Positions 17,045 to 23,413 of a stretch of DNA of 37,290 nucleotides are shown piece by piece; position 1 is the stretch's first letter; each line of letters starts with the position of its first letter. Under the pieces are notes generated by a model. The model was given only the letters and a program-made list of their open reading frames with translations. It was not told the origin of the DNA and did no database searches. The DNA comes from Rhodoplanes roseus. GTDB taxonomy: Bacteria; Pseudomonadota; Alphaproteobacteria; Rhizobiales; Xanthobacteraceae. The stretch lies in the NCBI RefSeq assembly GCF_003258865.1, contig NZ_NPEX01000031.1, positions 1 to 37,290 of the forward strand, given 5' to 3'. A program made the position numbers and the translations under genes.

Positions 17045-17986
17045 ATGGCTGCCGTGTACAAAGGCATCTTTCCGGCTCTGCAATGCCCGTTCACCGACAA
17101 GCTCGCCATCGACGAGCCGGAGCTGCGCAAGTTCTCGAGCTGGCTGGCGAGCCACCATGGCATCGGCGGCCTGGTGACCAACGGCCACACCGGCGAGGTG
17201 TTCGCGCTCACCGGCAAGCAGCGCGCCGAGGTGACCCGCATCGTCGCCGACGAGGTGAAGGGCAAGCTTCCGGTGATCTCGGGCCTGTGCTGCGAAGGCA
17301 TCGCCGAGGCGGCCGAGCATGCCGTGATGGCGCGCGAGGCGGGCGCCACCGGTCTGCTCGTGATGCCGCCGCACGGCTGGCTGCGGTTCGGCATGGAGCA
17401 GCCCAACAATGTCGTCGACTACTTCACGGCGATCGGCGAGGCCTCCGGCCTCGATCAGGTGGTGCACATCTATCCGGCCTGGACGCGTGCGTCCTACAGC
17501 TTCGAGACCCTCGCCCAGCTCGCCCGCCTGCCGTGGGTGAAGTGCATGAAGGTCGGCACGCGCGACATGAACAAGTACGCGCGCGACCTGATGACGATCA
17601 AGGCCGCCGATCCGAGCGTGACGGTGGTGACGTGCCACGACGAGTACCTGCTCGCCTCCATGGTCCAGGGCGTCGACGGCGCGCTGGTCGGCTTCGCCTC
17701 GTTCATTCCGCAACAGATCATCGACCTCTACGCCGCCGTACAGGCGGGCGATCTGAAGAAGGCGCAGCAGATCCAGGCCTGGATCCTGCCGCTGAAGGAC
17801 GTGGTCTACGGCGGCGGCGAACCGACCGGCGGGGCCCATGCCCGGATGAAGATGGCCATGTATCTGGCCGGCATCCTGAAGTCGCCGCGCGTCCAGCCGC
17901 CGACCCGTTTGCCCGAAGGCGACGAGCTGAAGGCGATCGAGGCTGCCGTCCGTAACGCCGGCCTGCTGCAGCGCGCTGCGGCCTGA
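17045..17986 (+). CDS. dihydrodipicolinate synthase/N-acetylneuraminate lyase family protein (copy 2)
   Basis: A 313-residue DHDPS/NAL-superfamily TIM barrel. The GxTGE loop (NGHTGEVF, about residues 46-53), Tyr143 (HIYPAWT) and Schiff-base Lys169 (VKCMKVG) are in place, so it should be catalytically competent with a 2-oxo acid donor or product. It shares HGWLRFG, TCHDEYLL and VDGALVG with the enzyme at 9518, but overall identity is only around a third to two-fifths by eye, far below that of the two adjacent regulators. GGGAG precedes the ATG. The following gene, a periplasmic binding protein, suggests a role in using an imported compound. Not DapA by context. Substrate unknown. Confidence 0.9.
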   Translation: MAAVYKGIFPALQCPFTDKLAIDEPELRKFSSWLASHHGIGGLVTNGHTGEVFALTGKQRAEVTRIVADEVKGKLPVISGLCCEGIAEAAEHAVMAREAGATGLLVMPPHGWLRFGMEQPNNVVDYFTAIGEASGLDQVVHIYPAWTRASYSFETLAQLARLPWVKCMKVGTRDMNKYARDLMTIKAADPSVTVVTCHDEYLLASMVQGVDGALVGFASFIPQQIIDLYAAVQAGDLKKAQQIQAWILPLKDVVYGGGEPTGGAHARMKMAMYLAGILKSPRVQPPTRLPEGDELKAIEAAVRNAGLLQRAAA

Positions 17987-18038
17987 CGCCGCTTTCGGCG
18001 CGTTCGTCTCGGGTGCGCCGCCACCCCCTGCCAGCCTT

Positions 18039-18058
18039 GCCGCCCGCACGCGGGCGGC
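18039..18058 (+). other. hairpin between lyase copy 2 and the binding protein gene
   Basis: The arms GCCGCCCG (18039-18046) and CGGGCGGC (18051-18058) flank the loop CACG. There is no T-run. It may attenuate transcription between the two genes. Confidence 0.45.
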
Positions 18059-18103
18059 ACCGTGCCACCGCGCGCGAGCGCCTGCAGTCTGGAGGACAGG
18101 TTC

Positions 18104-19090
18104 ATGTTGGATAGACGCGACTTCCTCGTCACCGCCGCCGCCGCCGCCGCCGGCACCGCGCTCGGAGCTCCGTTCGCGGGCGCGCAGAACGCCGACTTTC
18201 CCAACCGCACGATCCGGCTCGTGGTGCCGTTCGCGCCGGGCGGCGGCGTCGACGTGTTCGCACGACTGCTGGCCGAGAAGATCAAGGAGAAGAACGGCGT
18301 CACCGTCGTGGTCGAGAACCGCGGCGGGGCCAACGGCTCGATCGGCGGCGCCGCCGTGCGGAGCGCGGACCCGGATGGCTACACGCTGCTGTTCTCGGCC
18401 GCCACGCACGTGATGGCGAAACAGGTGATGCGCAACCCGCCTTACGATCCGGTCACCGACTTCGTGCCGGTCGCACGCGTCGGCGAAGCCCCCATGCTGG
18501 TCGTGATGGCGCCCGGCCTGCCGTTCAAGACGATCCGCGAGGTGGTCGCCGACGCCCGCAATCAGCCCGACAAGTGGACCTTCGCCACCTCGGCCCTGGG
18601 AGCGCCCGGTCATCTCGCCACGGTCGCATTCAACAAGCTCGCCGGCCTGAAGCTGACGATAGCGCCTTATCGTGGAACCGCGCCGGGCCTGACCGACGTC
18701 GCCGCCGGTCACGTTCAGCTGATGATCGATCCGGTGCTGGCGCTTCTGCCCATGGCCCGCAGCGGTAACGTCAAGGCGCTCGCCGTCACGGCTTCGAAAC
18801 GCGTCGCCCTGGCGCCGGAGATTCCCACGGCTGCAGAAAGTGGAATGCCCGGCCTGGAATACGCCTCGTGGTACGGTGTCTGGGCGCCCAAGGGGACGCC
18901 GAACGACGTGGTCGCCTGGCTCAACAAGGCGTGCAACGAAGCGGCCGTCGAACTCGGCGCCACGGGGCGGCTCGCCGAGCTCGGCATCGAGCCGGTCACC
19001 AACACGCCGGACGAGTTCGCGCGGTTCATCGCGAAGGACGTTCAGCGAAACACCGAGCTTTTGCAGTCGGTGAACTTCGAGCCGGTCTGA
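18104..19090 (+). CDS. Bug/TctC-family periplasmic solute-binding protein, Tat-exported
   Basis: A 328-residue tripartite tricarboxylate transporter receptor (Bug) protein, which binds carboxylates or related small molecules in the periplasm. The N-terminus has a twin-arginine signal (DRRDFLVTAAAAAAG) with a probable cut after AGA near residue 26. The mature part starts with the family's FPNRTIRLVVPFAPGGGVD and contains the typical ENRGGANGSIGG and PYRGTAPGLTDVAAGHVQLM loops. GGAGG precedes the ATG at 18104. No TctA or TctB membrane partner is in the window, so it is an orphan receptor, as are most Bug proteins. It probably belongs with the preceding lyase. Confidence 0.92.
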   Translation: MLDRRDFLVTAAAAAAGTALGAPFAGAQNADFPNRTIRLVVPFAPGGGVDVFARLLAEKIKEKNGVTVVVENRGGANGSIGGAAVRSADPDGYTLLFSAATHVMAKQVMRNPPYDPVTDFVPVARVGEAPMLVVMAPGLPFKTIREVVADARNQPDKWTFATSALGAPGHLATVAFNKLAGLKLTIAPYRGTAPGLTDVAAGHVQLMIDPVLALLPMARSGNVKALAVTASKRVALAPEIPTAAESGMPGLEYASWYGVWAPKGTPNDVVAWLNKACNEAAVELGATGRLAELGIEPVTNTPDEFARFIAKDVQRNTELLQSVNFEPV

Positions 19091-19104
19091 CCGCGGCTGT
19101 TCGC

Positions 19105-19142
19105 GTGAGCGTCGGGCCGCGGCGCGGCGGGACGACGCTCAC
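19105..19142. terminator. terminator-like inverted repeat between convergent genes
   Basis: The arms GTGAGCGTC (19105-19113) and GACGCTCAC (19134-19142) enclose a 20-nt GC-rich loop between the binding protein gene (+) and the enamidase-like gene (-). There is no T-run on either side. Confidence 0.5.
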
Positions 19143-19147
19143 GGGCG

Positions 19148-20344
19148 TCAATGTGCGGCGCCCGAAAAATCATGCAGCACACGATTCTCGGCGATCCGCA
19201 CCGTGCTGGTCGTCTGCGGCGTGTTGCGCGAGCGGCCGACGAAGCGCGGCACGCCGTCGCTGACGACCGCGCCGACCGCCGTGATGTCGCCGTTCGCCAG
19301 GGCCGAGAGGGCGTCGTTCTTCGAGCCGCCCGCGCAGGCGTCGATCACCACCAGATCGGCATCCCGACCGGGCGCGATCACGCCGGAGTTCAGCCCATAG
19401 GTTCGCGCGTTGTTGCCGGTCGCGGCGGCGATCGCCACCTCCGGAGAGAGGCCGCCCAGGCTGGCGAGATGCGAGATCGTGTACAGCATGCCGAGCGGCA
19501 TGATGCCGCTGCCGGTCGGCGTGTCGGTCGCGACGAGCAGCCGATCGAGTGCGGCGGCCTCCGTGAGAAGCTTGGCGCAGAGCAGGGTGGTGCGCAGATT
19601 GCCGGCCGTGCAGACCTGCAGGGCCATGTCGGATTCGTTCACCAGCCGCGGATAGTCCTCGTCCGGCATCGCGATCGGGCCGCCATTGGTGTGGAACGAG
19701 ACGTTCGGCCGCAGCCGCAGCAGATGGTCCGCCCAGATGCCGGACGAACCGGGGATCGACGAGCCGCCGGTGTGCACCAGCGTCACCATGCCGAGCTCGC
19801 GCGCCCAGGCGATCTGCTCCTCGTAGCCGAACGGCGTCGGGAACGCGCCGAAGCCGGCCTTGGCGAGCCACACGCCCTCCGCGCGGATCTCGGCCAGATC
19901 GGCGCGCGTGAGTCCGGGCTCGAGGATGACGGCGCCGGCATGGACCCGCATGCCGCCGGGCCGATAGTCGAGGAAACATTTGCGCGCGGCGACGGCGAGC
20001 GCCTTCACGCCCGCCGGATCCTTGGGTCGGCCCGGTACATGTACCTCGGAGGCCGTGATGGCGGTCGTGACTCCGCCGTGCAGGTAGCTCTCGAGAAAGC
20101 CGACGGTCTTCTGCCGGGGCGTGTAGTCGCCGAACGTGATGTGCACGTGGCTGTCGATGAGACCCGGAATCACCACGCAGCCGCCGGCGTCGATCACCAC
20201 GTCGCAACCGCGCAGCGCCTCGGCGGCAGCCTCGCCCACATGGGCGATGCGCCCGCCGTCGCAGACGATCGTGTCGCCGGCGGCGAACGGCTGGCGATGG
20301 TCGCCGCTGATGATCCGACCGATATTGGTGATGCCGGTCCGCAT
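19148..20344 (-). CDS. enamidase-like amidohydrolase (cyclic enamide/lactam hydrolase)
   Basis: A 398-residue amidohydrolase. The whole sequence follows, as I recall it, Eubacterium barkeri enamidase, which opens the ring of 1,4,5,6-tetrahydro-6-oxonicotinate to 2-formylglutarate: NIGRIISGD at the start, HVHITFGDYTPRQKT, LHGGVTTAI, PGRPKDPAGVKALA, HAGAVILEPGLT, HTGGSSIPGSSG, TPTGSGIMPLGML, and RNTPQTTS near the end. A full binuclear metal set is visible: His66, His68, Lys162, His191, His218, Asp274. As I align it, Lys162 sits where E. barkeri enamidase has a bridging Glu. GAAGGGG precedes the ATG. It is 35 bp downstream of the DUF1185 gene and surely cotranscribed with it. The true substrate may be another lactam or enamide. 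Confidence 0.82.
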   Translation of the reverse strand: MRTGITNIGRIISGDHRQPFAAGDTIVCDGGRIAHVGEAAAEALRGCDVVIDAGGCVVIPGLIDSHVHITFGDYTPRQKTVGFLESYLHGGVTTAITASEVHVPGRPKDPAGVKALAVAARKCFLDYRPGGMRVHAGAVILEPGLTRADLAEIRAEGVWLAKAGFGAFPTPFGYEEQIAWARELGMVTLVHTGGSSIPGSSGIWADHLLRLRPNVSFHTNGGPIAMPDEDYPRLVNESDMALQVCTAGNLRTTLLCAKLLTEAAALDRLLVATDTPTGSGIMPLGMLYTISHLASLGGLSPEVAIAAATGNNARTYGLNSGVIAPGRDADLVVIDACAGGSKNDALSALANGDITAVGAVVSDGVPRFVGRSRNTPQTTSTVRIAENRVLHDFSGAAH

Positions 20345-20379
20345 GTGCCCCTTCGCTCCGACTCGCCCGCGCCGATCGC

Positions 20380-20967
20380 TCAGGCCGGCTGCAGCTTTTT
20401 CTGCGCCGCGATCGACTCTGCATAGCTCATGCCGCCGACCCGCGCATTGAGGCGGCCGCGATTGGCGAGGCAGAAGATGAGCGCGATTTCATCAGGGAGT
20501 GGCGCGTCCGGCAGCACCAGGCTCATCCCGTCGTAGTGGGACCGCACGTAGACGTCGGTCTTGGCGTTCATCGGAACGTCGATGAGCGTGCCGGGCGCCG
20601 CGACCTTGGTCATCGACGAGATCCAGGCCGGGGCGTCGCCGATCGCGTCGCGGAACGGAGTGGCGAACGTCGTGGTGAGGAGCGCGTTGGCGTGCTCCTG
20701 CTCGCCGGAGAGGCCGACGATGCCGCCTTTGCCGTAGCTCTCGGCCGCATGCGGTCCGAGTGCTGCGATCGCCGCCTCCGCCATGCGGGCGCCGATCCCG
20801 CGGCTCGCCTCGACCATGGGCGAGAGGTCCTGAACGTAGCGACCGACATGCGGGTTGGGCACGACCGCGACGACGGCGACCTTGCGCAGGAGCCGATCGG
20901 CGGGACGGCCCGCATCGACGAACTTGTCGTCGACGATGGTGATGAGGCGGCGAATCGGAAAATCCAT
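20380..20967 (-). CDS. DUF1185 (PF06684, 'amino acid synthesis') family protein
   Basis: A 195-residue protein with the full DUF1185 pattern: IRRLITIVDD near the start, VVPNPHVGRYVQDLSPM (about residues 34-50), YGKGGIVGLSGEQEHANALL (about 78-97) and the C-terminal DEIALIFCLANRGRLNARVGG (about 158-178). Known structures of the family show a chorismate-mutase-like fold, but no reaction is established. It precedes the enamidase-like gene in one operon, which suggests action on the same pathway. I choose the ATG at 20967 because the family usually begins just before the IRR motif. An ATG at 20997 would add ten residues and overlap the -35 box of the divergent promoter. Confidence 0.85.
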   Translation of the reverse strand: MDFPIRRLITIVDDKFVDAGRPADRLLRKVAVVAVVPNPHVGRYVQDLSPMVEASRGIGARMAEAAIAALGPHAAESYGKGGIVGLSGEQEHANALLTTTFATPFRDAIGDAPAWISSMTKVAAPGTLIDVPMNAKTDVYVRSHYDGMSLVLPDAPLPDEIALIFCLANRGRLNARVGGMSYAESIAAQKKLQPA

Positions 20968-20990
20968 GAAGCGCTGCTCGATATCTAATG

Positions 20991-21031
20991 TTGACATATC
21001 GGCAAGGTTTCATATCGTCAGACAATCTGTC
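20991..21031 (+). promoter_or_regulatory. promoter of the catabolic operon with repeat elements
   Basis: TTGACA (20991-20996), a 16-bp spacer and TATCGT (21013-21018) form a plausible promoter for the gene at 21047. The sequence CATATCG occurs twice (20995-21001 and 21011-21017, 16 bp apart), and GACA-ATC-TGTC (21021-21031) is an inverted repeat near the expected transcription start. These are candidate operators for the divergent operons; the regulator is unknown and the adjacent GntR gene is broken. Confidence 0.55.
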
Positions 21032-21046
21032 AAGGGAAAGACCTCG

Positions 21047-21715
21047 ATGAGCGTGATGGGCCCCGGAATACTGTTCTCCGAAATGACGCCGCCGGAGGAG
21101 CTCGAGGAGACGTTCAACGAGTGGTACGACGGCGAGCACATTCCGGTGCGTATGGGAGCGCCCGGTTTCCTCAGCGCCCAGCGCTATCGCGACGGCGCGA
21201 GCCGCAACTACCTGGCCGTCTACGAGATGGACGGGCCCGAGGCGCTCGCCACGCCGGAATACGGCGCGATCAAGGGCCGGCCCTCGGAGCTGACGCGCAG
21301 CATCCTCGGTGCCGTGTCGGGGTTCACGCGCTATATCGGGCGCACCATCTCGGAGGCTGGGCAGGTCGGTGACACGCTGCTCGAAGCGCCCGTCCTCTAT
21401 GCCGTCTTCTTCTCTGTTCCGCAGGACCGCTGCGCCGCCTTCGACGCGTGGTACGACCAGGACCACGCGCCGCTGCTCCTCTCCGACGAGCGCTGGCTCG
21501 GCATCCGGCGCTTCGACGTCGTCGACGGCGCGCCGCAGTCGTTCAACCGGCTGGCACTTCATTATCTCGCCGATCGCGCCGTGATGGAATCCGATGCCCG
21601 CCGCAAGGCGCGGGAGACCCCGTGGCGCGCCCGTCTCGCCGCGGAGCCCTGGTTCAAGGGCCACTACGTGATCTTCGATCGCCTCGGCCCGCGGCAACTG
21701 GCGAGGGCCGCATGA
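21047..21715 (+). CDS. tandem-domain EthD-like (dimeric alpha-beta barrel) protein
   Basis: A 222-residue protein made of two homologous halves. Residues 7-100 contain FNEWYDGEHIPVRMGAPGFL and residues 108-215 contain FDAWYDQDHAPLLLSDERWL; both fit the W-Y-x-x-x-H-x-P core of the EthD/ferredoxin-like dimeric barrel group. Such proteins are small accessory or catalytic factors in the degradation of ethers and aromatics. The fused pair could form the barrel within one chain. The frame is open upstream to 20855, but the ATG at 21047 (preceded by AAGGGAAAG) starts the recognisable domain and lies just behind a good promoter. Its stop overlaps the start of the GntR remnant by 4 bp. Function not established. 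Confidence 0.82.
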   Translation: MSVMGPGILFSEMTPPEELEETFNEWYDGEHIPVRMGAPGFLSAQRYRDGASRNYLAVYEMDGPEALATPEYGAIKGRPSELTRSILGAVSGFTRYIGRTISEAGQVGDTLLEAPVLYAVFFSVPQDRCAAFDAWYDQDHAPLLLSDERWLGIRRFDVVDGAPQSFNRLALHYLADRAVMESDARRKARETPWRARLAAEPWFKGHYVIFDRLGPRQLARAA

Positions 21716-22114
21716 CGGCGGCCGGCGGACCGGATGTCCTGAAGCTCGTTCGCGAGCCGGTCCCGGTCCGCGCGCTCGCCGCCGAGACGTTGCGCGAGGC
21801 CATCATCACGGGAAGCCTTGCTGCCCGGCGAGCGCCTCGTCGAAGCGACGCTCGCCAAACGCATGGGTGTGTCACGACCCTCGATTCGCGAGGCGCCGAC
21901 CCAGCTCGCCGCCGAGAAGCTCGTCACCATCACGCCCAACAAGGGGCCGTCCGTCGCCGCCATCACCTGGTCGGACGCGCAGGACATCTATCACGTGCGC
22001 GCCCGCAGGGCGAACAGATGCGCCGCCTCGCGCCACGTGCAGGCGGCGGCCACCGCCGCGCGCGAGAGCCTGGACGGTCTGTCCGACCGGCTGCGAGGGC
22101 TTCAGGCAGGATGA
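21712..22114 (+). pseudogene. frameshifted and truncated GntR-family (FCD type) regulator
   Basis: The first frame, from the ATG at 21712, encodes VRALAAETLREAIITGSL and is then lost. One base later in phase (from 21821) the next frame continues exactly the GntR winged helix: LPGERLVEATLAKRMGVSR, IREAPTQLAAEKLVTITPN and KGPSVAAITWSDAQDIYHVRA. A single extra base near 21820 explains the break. After HVRA the ligand-binding FCD domain is reduced to about 35 residues (ending LRGLQAG), with signs of further shifts (GEQMRRLA readable in another frame), where about 130 residues are expected. The product is not functional as encoded unless the shift is a sequencing error, and even then the FCD domain is missing. 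ATGA overlap with the preceding gene. Confidence 0.85.
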
Positions 22115-22184
22115 GCGCCGCGTTCCGTGGCGGAACCGACGCACGAGCGCAAGACGGACGAGCTCAAGACGGATGGACGCAGGG

Positions 22185-23408
22185 ATGGACAAGCGTGTTT
22201 TGATCGCCGGCGGCGGGCCGGTGGGACTGCTGTGCGCGTGGCTGCTCGGCCGGCGCGGAATTCCGGTGCGCCTGTTCGATGTCAACGACGGCCCGCAGGC
22301 CGATCCGCGCGCCGCGACGACCCATCCCGCGACCCTCGACCTGCTCGCCGACGACGGTCTTTCGGCCGACATGGCCCGGGTCGGCCTGGTCGCCCGTAAG
22401 TTCCAGTTCTGGGATCGTCCGGGCGCCGAGAAGGTCGCGGAGTTCGATCACGCCATTCTGTCGGATGTGACGAAGCATCCGTTCGTCGTCCAGTGCGAGC
22501 AGTTCAAGACGGCGCAACTCGTCCTCGATCGCCTCCGCGCGTGGCCGAATGTCGAGATCCTCTATCGTCACGAGGTGCTCACCGCGGCACAGTCCGCCGA
22601 TGCCGTGGCCGTCGAGGTGCGCGGACCGGACGGCCGGGTGACGCGCCATTCCGGCGACTATCTGATCGGCGCCGACGGCGGCCGCAGCGTCGTTCGTAAG
22701 CAAGTCGATATTCCGTTCGAGGGCTTCACCTGGCCCGAGCGCTTCATCGTGCTGACGACGCCGCACGACTTCGAGGCCTCGCGGGGCCTGTGCTTCCGCA
22801 GCTACTGGGCCGACCCGGACGAGTGGTGCAACTGCTTCAAGGTCTCGCACAACGGACCGCCCGGCCTGTGGCGCTGCGTGTTCCCGACCGATCCTGAGAT
22901 CGCGGAGGCCGAGCTGATGAGCGACGCCGCCGTGCAGGCGCGCATGCAGAAGTTCTTCCCGGCCGAGCGGCCCTACGAGATCGTCCACCGCAACCTCTAC
23001 GTCACCCATCAGCGCGTCGCGACGACGTTCCGTAAGGGCAGGGTGCTGCTCGCCGGCGACGCCGCCCACGTCAACAATCCGATCGGCGGCATGGGCCTGA
23101 ACGGCGGTCTGCAGGACGGCGCCAACCTGGCCGAGAAGCTGACCGCGCTGCTGCTCGACGGCGCGCCCGACACGCTGCTGGATCTCTACGATCTGCAACG
23201 GCGCACCGTGGCGACGGAGTTCGTGCAGGAGCAGACCATCGCCAACAAGAAGCGGCTGGAGGCACGTGATCCCGAGACGCGCCGCCAGAACCTGGACGAG
23301 CTGCGGGCGATCGCCGCCGATCCGGTGCGGGCGCGCCAGTTCCTGCTGCGTACCGCGATGATCGCCAGCCAGCGCCGCGTGGCCGACATGACCCTCGAAC
23401 CCGCGTGA
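22185..23408 (+). CDS. class A FAD-dependent monooxygenase (PHBH fold)
   Basis: A 407-residue flavoprotein of the p-hydroxybenzoate hydroxylase family. The FAD dinucleotide-binding motif (VLIAGGGPVGLL, residues 5-16), the DG motif (DYLIGADGGRSVVR, about 158-171) and the GD motif (GRVLLAGDAAHVNNPIGGMG, about 285-304) are all intact. Members use NAD(P)H and O2 to hydroxylate, or sometimes cleave, electron-rich aromatic rings. Examples act on 6-hydroxynicotinate, 2,6-dihydroxypyridine and the vitamin B6-derived pyridine carboxylates. The ATG at 22185 (AGGG 1 bp upstream, weak) is chosen because it places DKRVLIAGGG at the start; an ATG at 22173 would add four residues. It is followed by the amidase with a 5-bp gap. 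Substrate unknown. Confidence 0.92.
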   Translation: MDKRVLIAGGGPVGLLCAWLLGRRGIPVRLFDVNDGPQADPRAATTHPATLDLLADDGLSADMARVGLVARKFQFWDRPGAEKVAEFDHAILSDVTKHPFVVQCEQFKTAQLVLDRLRAWPNVEILYRHEVLTAAQSADAVAVEVRGPDGRVTRHSGDYLIGADGGRSVVRKQVDIPFEGFTWPERFIVLTTPHDFEASRGLCFRSYWADPDEWCNCFKVSHNGPPGLWRCVFPTDPEIAEAELMSDAAVQARMQKFFPAERPYEIVHRNLYVTHQRVATTFRKGRVLLAGDAAHVNNPIGGMGLNGGLQDGANLAEKLTALLLDGAPDTLLDLYDLQRRTVATEFVQEQTIANKKRLEARDPETRRQNLDELRAIAADPVRARQFLLRTAMIASQRRVADMTLEPA

Positions 23409-23413
23409 GACCG

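Noticed and set aside
16044-19090. Complete tripartite tricarboxylate transporter
   Set aside because: Only the binding protein is present; no TctA or TctB membrane genes in the window.
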